Origin: JAGRMG01 sp047975215
Lineage (GTDB): Bacteria > Pseudomonadota > Alphaproteobacteria > Rhodobacterales > Rhodobacteraceae
NCBI GenBank assembly: GCA_047975215.1
Contig: JBKEDD010000005.1
Coordinates: forward strand, 208,878 to 272,877
Direction of reading: 5' to 3'
DNA length: 64,000 bases
Shown one piece after another: positions 8,404 to 16,803 of this stretch. The stretch's first letter is position 1; every line of letters starts with the position of its first letter. A program made the position numbers and the translations under genes. The notes under the pieces are model-generated. The model ran no database searches, was not told the DNA's origin, and was given only the letters and a program-made list of their open reading frames with translations.

Positions 8404-10133
8404 TCCGGCCGACGACGCTTGTCCTGATACTGTCCGTCATTTTCCTGGCGGGGCGCGCCGGAGCAGAGCAGGATGCCGGGCCCGGCAAAGGGGATGGCGA
8501 CGGCGCGATTGCCATCGCCATCGGTCTGGCCGGCGTCAACGACTGGAGCGTTCAGCAACCTTTTCTCGACGTGATGAAGACCGCCCGGCCCTGGATCGGC
8601 CACAAGCCGGGGCAATGGGGCGGCGCCACGCACGAAGACCTGCGGGATGCCGGCTATCTCGACGAAAACGGCTGGCCGGTCGCCAAGCCGCCGGAACTCG
8701 GCTCCATCGGAACCGTGATCCTGACCGATCTGCCGCAGCAGGCCCGGTCGCTGGCCGGCCGCTATCGGCTGCGGTTTGACGGTGACGGCATCGTCGAGGT
8801 CGGCCTGCGCGGGCAGAATGTGCGCTATGGCAAGAACGAGGTGACATTCGATTTCACCCCGGGCTCCGGCCCGGTGGATATCCGCATCCAGCGCACGGAC
8901 CGTTTCAAGACCGGCGATCATGTGCGCAACATAACGGTGGTCAAGCTCGACCATGCGGCGGCCTTCGATGCCGGCGCGGTGTTCAACCCCGACTGGCTGG
9001 CCCGGATCGAGGGGTTTTCGGCGCTGCGTTTCATGGACTGGATGAAGACCAACGAAACCAGCCAGACGACCTGGAGCGAGCGGCCCGAACCGGGCGACTA
9101 CACCTATGCGCTTGATGGTGTGCCGGTCGAGGTTATGGTGCAACTGGCCAACCGTACCGGCGCCGATGCCTGGTTCAACATGCCCCATACCGCCGATGAC
9201 GATTATGTCAGGCAATTCGCCACGCTGGTACGCGACAGCCTGTGGCACGAACAGCGGGCCTATGTGGAATTGTCCAACGAGGTCTGGAACTGGCAGTTTC
9301 CGCAGGCCACCTGGGCCGATCGCGGCGCAAGGGCGCGCTGGAACACGGCGGAAGTGTGGTTGCAGTATTACGCCCTGCGCGCGTCCGAGGTGGCGCAGAT
9401 CTGGAGTGGAGTCTATGGCGCCGATGCAAATGCCCGGCTGGTCAACGTGATCTCGTCCCAGACCGGATGGCTGGGGCTGGAACGCAACGTGATGGAGGCG
9501 CCGCTGTGGATGGCCGAACCGGACGCGGCCAGCCACGGCCAGCCGCATGAATATTTCGACGCCTATGCCGTCACCGGCTATTTCGGCTACGGGCTGGGGC
9601 ACGAGGACAACGCGCCGATGGTGCGCGGCTGGATCGCGCAAAGCCTGGCCCTGGCCGAGGCCGAGGCCGACAGGCGCGGCCTTGCCGGGGCGGCGCGCGA
9701 GGATTTCGTGGCCCGGCACCGCTATGACGCGGCTTCGGCGCAGGCGGCGGCGGAAATCCGCGACGGCGTGGTCAGCGGCGACAAGCGCGACACCCTGAGC
9801 GACCTGCTGGGCCGCATCCTGCCCCACCATGCCGGGGTGGCGAACCGCTATGGTCTGGAACTCATCATGTACGAGGGCGGAACCCATGTGGTCGGGCTTG
9901 GCCCGATCGTCGATGACGAAGACCTGACCGCGTTCTTCATCCATTTCAACTATACCCCCGAGATGGGCGCGCTCTACCGTGAGCTTATCGAGGGCTGGCA
10001 CCGGGTCGGCGGCAAGCTGTTCAACGCCTTCGTCGATGTCTACAGCCCAACGAAATGGGGCAGTTGGGGCACGCTGCGATACCTGAGCGACGACAACCCG
10101 CGCTGGGATACGCTGGTGTCCTTCCTGCGATGA
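8400..10133 (+). CDS. Secreted glycoside-hydrolase-like protein (cellulase-like TIM-barrel candidate)
   Basis: 577 residues from ATG 8400, which overlaps the preceding stop. The first 22 residues form a clean signal peptide ending in GRAGA. Residues 40-190 may be a beta-rich accessory domain. The central part carries YVELSNEVWNW, the Asn-Glu pair typical of the acid/base residue in clan GH-A enzymes (E294 here), and a later LIMYEGGTH (E492) is a plausible nucleophile position. Many Trp and Tyr residues suggest a sugar-binding groove. No named family is certain. The expected location is periplasmic or extracellular. Sitting between an SGNH hydrolase and a glycosyltransferase, coupled to both, it may trim or release a polysaccharide made by this cluster rather than serve in nutrient uptake. 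Confidence 0.6.
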   Translation: MIRPTTLVLILSVIFLAGRAGAEQDAGPGKGDGDGAIAIAIGLAGVNDWSVQQPFLDVMKTARPWIGHKPGQWGGATHEDLRDAGYLDENGWPVAKPPELGSIGTVILTDLPQQARSLAGRYRLRFDGDGIVEVGLRGQNVRYGKNEVTFDFTPGSGPVDIRIQRTDRFKTGDHVRNITVVKLDHAAAFDAGAVFNPDWLARIEGFSALRFMDWMKTNETSQTTWSERPEPGDYTYALDGVPVEVMVQLANRTGADAWFNMPHTADDDYVRQFATLVRDSLWHEQRAYVELSNEVWNWQFPQATWADRGARARWNTAEVWLQYYALRASEVAQIWSGVYGADANARLVNVISSQTGWLGLERNVMEAPLWMAEPDAASHGQPHEYFDAYAVTGYFGYGLGHEDNAPMVRGWIAQSLALAEAEADRRGLAGAAREDFVARHRYDAASAQAAAEIRDGVVSGDKRDTLSDLLGRILPHHAGVANRYGLELIMYEGGTHVVGLGPIVDDEDLTAFFIHFNYTPEMGALYRELIEGWHRVGGKLFNAFVDVYSPTKWGSWGTLRYLSDDNPRWDTLVSFLR

Positions 10134-10966
10134 AAGCGATGGCCAGCGTCATACTGCCCGCCCATGACGAGGCGGGCCATATCGGCGCGTGCCTGTCCGC
10201 GCTGCTGGCGTCCCATCCGCTGCCCCAAGGCTGGCGGGGCGAGGTGATCGTGGTGGCCAACGGGTGCCGCGACGGAACCGCCGGGCTGGCGCGCGGATAT
10301 TGCGACGAGGCCCGGGCGCGGGGCTGGGCGTTGCGGGTGATCGAACTGGCAGAGGGCAACAAGCTGCGTGCGCTGAATGCCGGGGATGCGGCGGCGCGGG
10401 GCGGCGTGCGCATCTATCTCGATGCGGATGTGATCGTCGATCCGGCGCTTGTCGGGCAACTGATCGGAACTTTGGGCAGCGAGAGGGCGCTTTATTCCAG
10501 CGGTACACCGCGGGTCGCCCGTGCCGAAAGCCCGTTCACCCGCGCCTACGGCCGCTTCTGGCTGCGCCTGCCGTTCATGACGCACGGGGTTCCGGGCTTT
10601 GGGGTGTTCGCGGTGAATGGTGCCGGGCGCGCCCGCTGGGAGGACTGGCCCGACATAATATCGGACGACACATTCGTCCGCTTGCAGTTCGCTCCGCCCG
10701 AAAGGGTCGGGATCGCTGCCGGATACGTCTGGCCGATGGTCGAAGGCTTTGCCAATCTGGTCCGCGTGCGGCGGCGGCAGAACGAGGGCGTGGCGCAGAT
10801 CGCGGTGCGCTATCCGGCCCTGCTGGCCAATGACGACAAGGCGCGCCCGCGCATAGGGGCGCTGGCGATGCGCGATCCTGTGGGTTTTGCCGCTTATGCG
10901 CTGGTGGCACTGGCGGTGAAAACGCCGCTATTCCGGGGCCGGGGAGGATGGGCGCGCGGGCGCTGA
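10130..10966 (+). CDS. Family 2 glycosyltransferase
   Basis: 278 residues. The N-terminus SVILPAHDEAGHIGACL and the VVANGCRDGT loop bind the nucleotide sugar, NKLRALNAGDAA follows, and IYLDADVIVDP supplies the DxD metal-binding strand. The middle GVPGFGVFAVNGAGR and the IISDDTFVR aspartates match the acceptor-side motif of GT2 enzymes. ATG 10130 overlaps the previous stop by 4 bases, so this is the last gene of the SGNH-GH-GT2 run. It should be cytoplasmic with peripheral membrane contact through the C-terminal hydrophobic segment. It probably extends an exported glycan; sugar and linkage are not predictable. Confidence 0.82.
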   Translation: MKAMASVILPAHDEAGHIGACLSALLASHPLPQGWRGEVIVVANGCRDGTAGLARGYCDEARARGWALRVIELAEGNKLRALNAGDAAARGGVRIYLDADVIVDPALVGQLIGTLGSERALYSSGTPRVARAESPFTRAYGRFWLRLPFMTHGVPGFGVFAVNGAGRARWEDWPDIISDDTFVRLQFAPPERVGIAAGYVWPMVEGFANLVRVRRRQNEGVAQIAVRYPALLANDDKARPRIGALAMRDPVGFAAYALVALAVKTPLFRGRGGWARGR

Positions 10967-10976
10967 AGGTCAGCGC
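10960..10976. terminator. Hairpin joining two convergent stop codons
   Basis: A perfect 7-bp inverted repeat with a 3-base loop (GCGCTGA-AGG-TCAGCGC). The TGA of the plus-strand gene forms the end of one arm and the TGA of the minus-strand gene the end of the other, so the two convergent genes share it. No T-run follows on either strand, so any bidirectional terminator role is tentative. Confidence 0.45.
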
Positions 10977-12205
10977 AATGGCCCGGACAGATCGGGCGGG
11001 GGGGCGATTGCATCGGCAAACAGCACGGCCAGCTTGCCCGCCTCTCTGTCGGCGTCGTGACGCTCAAGCACCCGTTCGCGCCCGGCCCGGCCCATTGCCG
11101 TCAGCCGGTCGGCCGGGGTCGCGGCCAGTTTTGCCACCGCATCGGCCAGGGCGGCGGCATCGCCCGCCGGCACCAGCCAGCCGGTGCGCCCGGGCTGCAC
11201 CAGTTCGGGGATGCCCGCGACCCAGGTGGCGATCACCGGCCGGGCGGCTGCCATCGCTTCCATTACCACCATCGGCAGACCTTCGGCGAAACTGGGCAGC
11301 ACAAGCGCATGTGCCGCGTCCAGTTCGGCGCGTACCCCGTCTTCGGACAGCCAGCCAGTCAGCGTGACGCGATCCGACAGCCCGTGCCGGGCAATCGCCG
11401 ACTCGAGCGCCGGGCGCATGTCACCGTCGCCCACGAGTGACAGGCGGATATCGGGGTGACTGTCGCGCAGCCTCGCCATCGCGTGAACCAGCAGCATCTG
11501 GCCCTTCTGCTCGGCGAAACGGCCGATGCAGACCAGCCGCGGTGGCCCGTCCGGCAGCGGCGCGGGATCGTCGAACGCCGCCGGTTCGATGCCGCAATGA
11601 ACGACGTGCAGCCGTTCCCAGGTGCCGAACCCGGCCCAGCGGCACAGTTGCGAGCGCCCGAACCGGCTGACCGCGACGACAAAGGCGGCGCGATCAGCCT
11701 TCAGCCCAAGCGAAAGCGCCGCGGGTGCGTCGAATTCTTCCGGTCCGTGCGCCGTGAAACTGTAGGTCGGCCCCCCCAGCGCATTCGTCAGCAGCGCGAC
11801 GGCGGTTGAGTTGGTTCCGAAATGCGCATGCATGTGCTGCACACCGCCTTCGGCACATCGCCGCGCCACCTCGCAGGCTTCGGCCAGATAGATCAGATGC
11901 CGCAAGACTCCGGCGGGCGAGGCGCGGCCCATGCGCAGCGCCAGCCGCAGCGCCCCAACAAAGCGCCCCGGCGCTGAAAATGCCGCCCGCAGCAGCATCG
12001 CCGAAAGGTGCCATGCGCCCCGGTCGAGCACGTATTCGGTGCGCTCCGCCTCGGCCCGGTCCAGCGGGTCGACAAGCCCGGCCGCGGGCCGGCGCATCGC
12101 CAGCCGCTTGACCTTCGCGCCGCCGCGTTCAAGCGCGGCCAGTTCGCGACGGATGAAACTGTGCGAGGGTTGCGGATAGGTGTTGAGGATATAGGCGAGC
12201 TTCAA
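10970..12205 (-). CDS. Family 4 glycosyltransferase (WcaL-like)
   Basis: 411 residues in the GT-B fold. The N-terminal domain carries AYILNTYPQPSHSFIRREL and MHAHFGTNSTAVALL, common in colanic-acid WcaL-type enzymes. The C-terminal domain has the GRFAEQKGQ donor-site entry and the EGLPMVVMEAMAA E-x7-E motif, where retaining GT4 enzymes bind the nucleotide sugar. It faces the preceding genes and ends 3 bases from the GT2 stop, so it is a separate transcription unit that shares their theme. It likely adds a sugar to an exopolysaccharide or glycolipid in the cytoplasm. The 5' side (12206-12417) holds no other gene and should contain its promoter. Confidence 0.83.
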   Translation of the reverse strand: MKLAYILNTYPQPSHSFIRRELAALERGGAKVKRLAMRRPAAGLVDPLDRAEAERTEYVLDRGAWHLSAMLLRAAFSAPGRFVGALRLALRMGRASPAGVLRHLIYLAEACEVARRCAEGGVQHMHAHFGTNSTAVALLTNALGGPTYSFTAHGPEEFDAPAALSLGLKADRAAFVVAVSRFGRSQLCRWAGFGTWERLHVVHCGIEPAAFDDPAPLPDGPPRLVCIGRFAEQKGQMLLVHAMARLRDSHPDIRLSLVGDGDMRPALESAIARHGLSDRVTLTGWLSEDGVRAELDAAHALVLPSFAEGLPMVVMEAMAAARPVIATWVAGIPELVQPGRTGWLVPAGDAAALADAVAKLAATPADRLTAMGRAGRERVLERHDADREAGKLAVLFADAIAPPPDLSGPLR

Positions 12206-12417
12206 GAGCGGTTGGTTCCTTTCGGGCGCGTTGCGCCAGATTAGGGCGCAATCGGCAAAGTGGAAACCGGCGTTTCGTCAGCGCCGCTACGCGGCCCCGG
12301 CCCGTGCCGCCGGGCACGCCCCAACCGGTTCCGGCGACGACGCAGCGCGCTATTTACCGCGACGGGTGGAATGTGATCTGGTGTGCCGGGAACGCGACGC
12401 ACAGGGAGAGACCTGCA

Positions 12418-12957
12418 ATGCAGATGAGCGACACGCGCGAAATCAAGGCCGATCCGGCGGCCGTCTTTGCCGCGCTTCTGGATCCGGAGGTTCTGAAGGC
12501 CTGCGTGTCCGGCGCGCAGGAGGTCACGGGCAACCCCGAGGACGGCTATGAAGCGACGGTGATCCAGAAGGTCGGGCCGGTCAAGGCGACGTTCAAGGGT
12601 CAGGTGACGATGTCCGACATGGTGCAAGACCGCAGCCTGACCATAACCGGCGAGGGCAAGGGCGGCGCGGCGGGGTTTGCCAAGGGCGAAGCCCAGGTCA
12701 CGCTGGAACCGACCGAGGCAGGCGGGACGATCCTTGCCTATGAGGTGGAAGCCAGGGTTGGCGGCAAGCTGGCGCAGCTGGGCAGCCGCCTGATCGACGG
12801 CTTTGCCAAGAAGATGGCCGATCAGTTCTTCGCCCGTTTGCAGGAGGTGCTGGAAGGCCCGCCCGAGGCGTCCTCGGCAGAGGATGACGCGGCCTCCGAA
12901 CCTGACGCCCAGGAGCCGAAAAAGAGCTGGTTGAAAAAGCTCACGCGGCGCGATTGA
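12418..12957 (+). CDS. CoxG/SRPBCC family protein (carbon monoxide dehydrogenase subunit G-like)
   Basis: 179 residues. MQMSDTREIKADPAAVFAALLDPEVL is the start of a START-like SRPBCC fold, followed by the family-typical LKACVSGAQEV, IGPVKATFKG-like strand and a long C-terminal helix. Residues 145-179 are an acidic then Lys-rich tail that may touch membranes. CoxG proteins help CO dehydrogenase assembly or membrane attachment, but no coxL/M/S genes are nearby, so this orphan copy may bind another hydrophobic ligand. ATG 12418 is chosen because GGGAGAG lies 8 bases upstream. It is probably monocistronic, with 91 bases before the next gene. Confidence 0.82.
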   Translation: MQMSDTREIKADPAAVFAALLDPEVLKACVSGAQEVTGNPEDGYEATVIQKVGPVKATFKGQVTMSDMVQDRSLTITGEGKGGAAGFAKGEAQVTLEPTEAGGTILAYEVEARVGGKLAQLGSRLIDGFAKKMADQFFARLQEVLEGPPEASSAEDDAASEPDAQEPKKSWLKKLTRRD

Positions 12958-13048
12958 TTCCTGCATCGGCGCACAGGGGGTCGTGCGCGCCGGCGCTGTT
13001 CTGCGTCATGTCTTCGGGTTAGGTACTGGGCTGCGAAGCGGAGGAACA

Positions 13049-13978
13049 ATGCCAGCGATTCTGACCATCAAGGATCTGCGCAAGACCTATGCCGGCGGGT
13101 TCGAGGCGCTGAAGGGCGTGACGCTGGGCATCGAAGCGGGCGAGATTCTGGCGCTGCTCGGCCCCAACGGGGCGGGAAAGACCACTCTGATCTCGACCGT
13201 CTGCGGCATCACCACCCCGAGTTCGGGCAGCGTCAGCGTGGCGGGCCACGACATCGTGTCCGAATACCGTGCCGCGCGATCCCTGATCGGGTTGGTGCCG
13301 CAGGATATCGCGCTGGAACCGTTCGAACGCGTCGCCAACACGGTGCGCTTTTCGCGCGGGCTGTTCGGGCGGCCGCGCAACGATGCCCATATCGAGGATG
13401 TGCTGCGCAAGCTGTCGTTGTGGGACAAGCGCGATTCGCCGATCAAGGCGTTGTCGGGCGGGATGAAGCGACGGGTGCTGATTGCCAAGGCGCTGGCGCA
13501 TGAACCGCGCATCCTGTTCCTGGACGAACCCACCGCCGGCGTGGACGTGGAGTTGCGCAAGGATATGTGGAACATCGTGCGCGAGTTGCAGGCCGACGGC
13601 GTCACCATCATCCTGACCACGCACTACATAGAGGAGGCCGAGGCCATTGCCGACCGGGTCGGTGTCATAGACGGCGGCCAGTTGCTGCTGGTCGAGGACA
13701 AGGACCGGCTGATGCGCAGGATGGGACGCAAGCAGATCGAATTGCAGCTTTCCAAGCCGATAACGGCCGTCCCGGGGGATCTGGCGCGACACAGGCTCGA
13801 ACTCGCGCAGGATGGCTGCGCGCTGGTCTATACCTATGACAGCCAGGCCGAGCGTACCGGCATCACCACGTTGCTGAACGACATGGCCGCCTCGGGCCTC
13901 GTGCTGCGCGACGTTAAGACGAGGCAAAGCAGCCTGGAGGAAATATTCGTCGGGCTGGTCTCGGGGGACGCAAAATGA
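13049..13978 (+). CDS. ABC-2 type transporter ATP-binding protein (YadG-like)
   Basis: 309 residues. Walker A is GPNGAGKTT, the signature is LSGGMKRR, Walker B is ILFLDEPTAGVD and the switch histidine is in TTHYIEEAE, all intact. A C-terminal extension of about 80 residues after position 225 is usual for drug/lipid ABC-2 exporters. ATG 13049 follows GGAGGAA at good spacing. The stop overlaps the permease start by 4 bases, so the two proteins form one exporter. The substrate is unknown; the nearby polysaccharide genes are on a separate unit, so no link is claimed. Confidence 0.93.
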   Translation: MPAILTIKDLRKTYAGGFEALKGVTLGIEAGEILALLGPNGAGKTTLISTVCGITTPSSGSVSVAGHDIVSEYRAARSLIGLVPQDIALEPFERVANTVRFSRGLFGRPRNDAHIEDVLRKLSLWDKRDSPIKALSGGMKRRVLIAKALAHEPRILFLDEPTAGVDVELRKDMWNIVRELQADGVTIILTTHYIEEAEAIADRVGVIDGGQLLLVEDKDRLMRRMGRKQIELQLSKPITAVPGDLARHRLELAQDGCALVYTYDSQAERTGITTLLNDMAASGLVLRDVKTRQSSLEEIFVGLVSGDAK

Positions 13979-14736
13979 ACTGGATCGCGATTGCCGCCAT
14001 TTACCGCTATGAGATGGCGCGATTCTTCCGCACGTTGCTGCAAAGCTTCCTGTCGCCGGTACTTTCGACCTCGCTTTATTTCGTGGTGTTCGGCGCGGCC
14101 ATCGGCAGCCGCATCGAGCAGGTCGAGGGGGTCAGCTATGGCGCGTTCATCGTGCCGGGCCTGGTGATGCTGTCGGTGATCACCCAATCGCTGACCAACG
14201 CGGCCTTCGGCATCTATTTCCCGAAGTTCGTCGGTACCGTGTTCGAGTTGCTGTCGGCGCCGGTCAGCTTTCTGGAAATCGTGATCGGCTATGTCGGTGC
14301 CGCCGCGACCAAGGCGCTGTTCATCGGCACGGTGATCCTTGTCACCGCGTCGTTTTTCGTGGATTTCCCGGTAAGGCATCCGCTGGCCATGGTCGCGTTT
14401 CTGATCCTGACCTGTCTCAGCTTTGCGCTTCTGGGCTTCATCATTGGCATCTGGGCCGGGAATTTCGAACAGCTGCAACTGGTGCCGCTGCTGATCGTGA
14501 CACCGCTGGTGTTCCTTGGCGGGTCGTTCTATTCGATCACCATGCTGCCGCCGATCTGGCAGAAGGTAACCCTGTTCAATCCGGTGGTTTATCTGATTTC
14601 GGGGTTCCGATGGTCATTCTTCGGAACGGCCGATGTGCCCGTCGGCCTCAGCCTGCTTGCCATCGGCGTATTCACCGGCATCTGTCTGACGGCGATCTGG
14701 TGGATCTTCCACAGCGGCTGGCGGCTGCGCAGCTGA
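13975..14736 (+). CDS. ABC-2 type transporter permease (YadH-like)
   Basis: 253 residues with six predicted membrane segments (about 25-50, 60-85, 105-135, 140-165, 170-190 and 220-245). The conserved ABC-2 signature around FVGTVFELLSAPVSFLEI lies on the cytoplasmic loop between segments two and three. It is the membrane half of the exporter encoded with the ATPase, through a 4-base overlap. YadGH-type pairs export lipids, glycans or drugs. Nothing abnormal is seen. Confidence 0.92.
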   Translation: MNWIAIAAIYRYEMARFFRTLLQSFLSPVLSTSLYFVVFGAAIGSRIEQVEGVSYGAFIVPGLVMLSVITQSLTNAAFGIYFPKFVGTVFELLSAPVSFLEIVIGYVGAAATKALFIGTVILVTASFFVDFPVRHPLAMVAFLILTCLSFALLGFIIGIWAGNFEQLQLVPLLIVTPLVFLGGSFYSITMLPPIWQKVTLFNPVVYLISGFRWSFFGTADVPVGLSLLAIGVFTGICLTAIWWIFHSGWRLRS

Positions 14737-14850
14737 CGTGGAGAACCTGCGTTGCATATTTGCCGGTCGAAGCGTGAATTTGCCGACGTGGCCGAGTTCG
14801 TTTTATCGTCGCGCCTTGTTTGCGGTAGGGTGGCATTCTACATCGTGGGC

Positions 14851-15648
14851 ATGAACCTGCGCCTTCCCTTCATCAAGAACCCGCCGCTTGTCTCTGTTGT
14901 CCGGCTGGCGGGCACAATCGGAATGGCCGGGCGCGCGTCGCTGACGGATACGGCCCTGGCGCCAATTCTCGAACGGGCGTTCCGCCGCGGCAAACCCGCT
15001 GCCGTGGCGCTTGAAATAAGTTCGCCGGGCGGATCGCCGGTGCAATCCTCGCTGATCGCGGCGCGTATCCGCCGCCTGTCGGTCGAGCGCGGGGTTCCTG
15101 TGATCGCCTTTGTCGAGGATGTGGCGGCATCGGGCGGGTACTGGCTGGCCACGGCAGCCGAGGAAATCTGGGCCGACGAAAGCTCCATCGTCGGTTCGAT
15201 CGGGGTCATTTCGGCGGGCTTTGGCGCGCATGTCTTCCTGGCCAGGCAGGGTCTGGAACGGCGGGTGCACACGGCGGGCAAGTCCAAGTCGATGCTCGAC
15301 CCGTTCCGTCCCGAGAACGAACAGGATGTCGAACGGCTGACCGTGATCCTGAACGGGCTGCACGGCAATTTCATCAATCAGGTCAAGGCAAGGCGGGGCG
15401 ACCGGCTGAGCACCAGGACGGACCTGTTCAGCGGCGATATCTGGCTGGCCGGGCGCGCGACCGACCTGGGGCTGATCGACGGGGTGGCGCATCTGAAACC
15501 GAAGATGCGCGAACGCTTCGGCGACAAGGTGCAGTTCCGCCGCTATGGGTTGCGCCGGCCGTTCTGGAGCCGCCTTGGCGCCGAGATCGTGCAGGATGCC
15601 ATCGCCGGGATCGAGGAGCGCGCGGCCTACGCGAGGTTCGGTCTGTGA
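14851..15648 (+). CDS. S49 family serine peptidase (SppA/SohB-like)
   Basis: 265 residues in the short, single-domain form. Signatures are VALEISSPGGSPVQSS, the nucleophile strand VAASGGYWLA (catalytic Ser near 95) and SSIVGSIGVIS; the downstream AGKSKSMLD region should carry the general-base lysine. Members cleave signal-peptide remnants or membrane proteins. No strong N-terminal membrane segment is present, unlike E. coli SohB, so it may act peripherally. ATG 14851 is preferred over an upstream TTG at 14752, because the conserved part begins close to it. It is followed within 1-2 bases by the small gene at 15650 and then the antiporter, probably one operon. Confidence 0.87.
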   Translation: MNLRLPFIKNPPLVSVVRLAGTIGMAGRASLTDTALAPILERAFRRGKPAAVALEISSPGGSPVQSSLIAARIRRLSVERGVPVIAFVEDVAASGGYWLATAAEEIWADESSIVGSIGVISAGFGAHVFLARQGLERRVHTAGKSKSMLDPFRPENEQDVERLTVILNGLHGNFINQVKARRGDRLSTRTDLFSGDIWLAGRATDLGLIDGVAHLKPKMRERFGDKVQFRRYGLRRPFWSRLGAEIVQDAIAGIEERAAYARFGL

Positions 15649-15649
15649 C

Positions 15650-15820
15650 GTGATCATCAAGATTGTCCTCCTCTTTCTGATCGCGATGGGCGTGCTGGCG
15701 ATGTTCGGCAGGCTGCGCCTGCCCGGACTGCGCCGGCTGGATGCGGCGCGCTGTCCTTACTGCCGACGCTTCCGGATCGGCAAGGGGCCATGCCCCTGTG
15801 AAAAAGCGGGGCGCGGCTGA
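15650..15820 (+). CDS. Small membrane protein with cysteine-rich (zinc-ribbon-like) tail
   Basis: 56 residues from a GTG start 2 bases after the S49 peptidase gene; its stop overlaps the antiporter ATG. The first 18 residues are one hydrophobic helix. The C-terminus carries CPYCRRF...GPCPC, four cysteines arranged like a small metal-binding ribbon on the cytoplasmic or periplasmic face. Tight packing between two conserved genes supports real translation. Function is unknown; metal sensing or assisting the adjoining antiporter are only guesses. Confidence 0.65.
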   Translation: MIIKIVLLFLIAMGVLAMFGRLRLPGLRRLDAARCPYCRRFRIGKGPCPCEKAGRG

Positions 15821-16764
15821 TGGTGTGGCTGCTGTGCGGGTTGGGGCTGCTGATCCTGCTATTGGCGGGCGATGCGCTGGTGCGCGGAGCGGTGAACCTA
15901 AGCCTGCGTTTGGGGGTTCCGGCCCTTATCGTCAGCCTGACCATCGTGGCCTTCGGCACTTCGGCGCCCGAACTCCTGGTGGCGATCAAGGCGGTTCAGG
16001 ACAACGCGCCTGACATCGCGCTGGGTAACGTGGTCGGGTCGAACACGGCAAATATCCTGCTGATCCTGGGTATTCCCGCGCTGGTGACGGCGATACACAC
16101 CAGCCAGTGCGACAGCGCCAAGACCTATGCTCAGATGATGGCGGCGTCGGTTCTGTTCATCGTGCTGGCCTTCTTCGGTGTGTTCACCATCTTCAGCGGC
16201 CTTGTCCTGCTGGGTGCGCTGGGTATCGTCCTGTGGGATATGTTCCGCGATGCCCGGGTGCATCGCCAGGCCGGGCTGGCGACCGATCTGGACGAGATCG
16301 AGGAAGCCGACCCCGACATGCCCTATTGGCGCATCGGCGTCTATCTGGTGCTTGGCCTGGTCGGTCTGCCGCTTGGCGCGAACCTGCTGGTCGAGAACGC
16401 GGCCATCATCGCCAGCCGCTACGGTGTAAGCGACACGGTGATCGGCCTTACGCTGGTGGCCGTGGGAACCTCGCTGCCCGAGCTTGCAACCACGTTCATG
16501 GCGGCCCTGCGCCGCCATACCGAGGTCGCGCTGGGCAACGTCATCGGGTCGAACATGTTCAACCTGCTGGGCATTGTCGGGATCGCCAGTTTCTTCGGAA
16601 GTATTCCCGTCGATCCGGCTTTCCTGCGGTTCGATCTGTGGGTGATGCTGGCCGCGTCGCTGCTGTTGGCGCCGTTCGTCTACGGGTGCCGCGACATCAC
16701 GCGACCCTGGGGCGTGACGCTGACGGGGCTATATGTGGCCTATGTCATTTCCATCCTTGTGTGA
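15820..16764 (+). CDS. Calcium/sodium antiporter, CaCA family (YrbG-like)
   Basis: 314 residues, about ten membrane helices in two inverted halves. Each half has the family's alpha-repeat: VAFGTSAPELLV with GNVVGSNTANILL in the first, and VAVGTSLPELAT with GNVIGSNMFNLLG in the second, including the ion-binding glutamates. It exchanges Ca2+ for Na+ or H+ across the inner membrane. A charged loop of about 30 residues (DLDEIEEADPDMP) separates the halves. ATG 15820 overlaps the preceding small gene's stop. Confidence 0.93.
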   Translation: MVWLLCGLGLLILLLAGDALVRGAVNLSLRLGVPALIVSLTIVAFGTSAPELLVAIKAVQDNAPDIALGNVVGSNTANILLILGIPALVTAIHTSQCDSAKTYAQMMAASVLFIVLAFFGVFTIFSGLVLLGALGIVLWDMFRDARVHRQAGLATDLDEIEEADPDMPYWRIGVYLVLGLVGLPLGANLLVENAAIIASRYGVSDTVIGLTLVAVGTSLPELATTFMAALRRHTEVALGNVIGSNMFNLLGIVGIASFFGSIPVDPAFLRFDLWVMLAASLLLAPFVYGCRDITRPWGVTLTGLYVAYVISILV

Positions 16765-16803
16765 TGGCCATTGGCCGGATCCGGCCGGGAAAGGGCAGAG
16801 ACG

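Noticed and set aside
11057..11440. Plus-strand frame overlapping the GT4 gene
   Set aside because: It is opposite to conserved GT4 codons and shows no domain.
16771..16803. Earlier start for the SDR gene
   Set aside because: The extra 11 residues precede the Rossmann fold start and lack a ribosome site; ATG 16804 fits the family.
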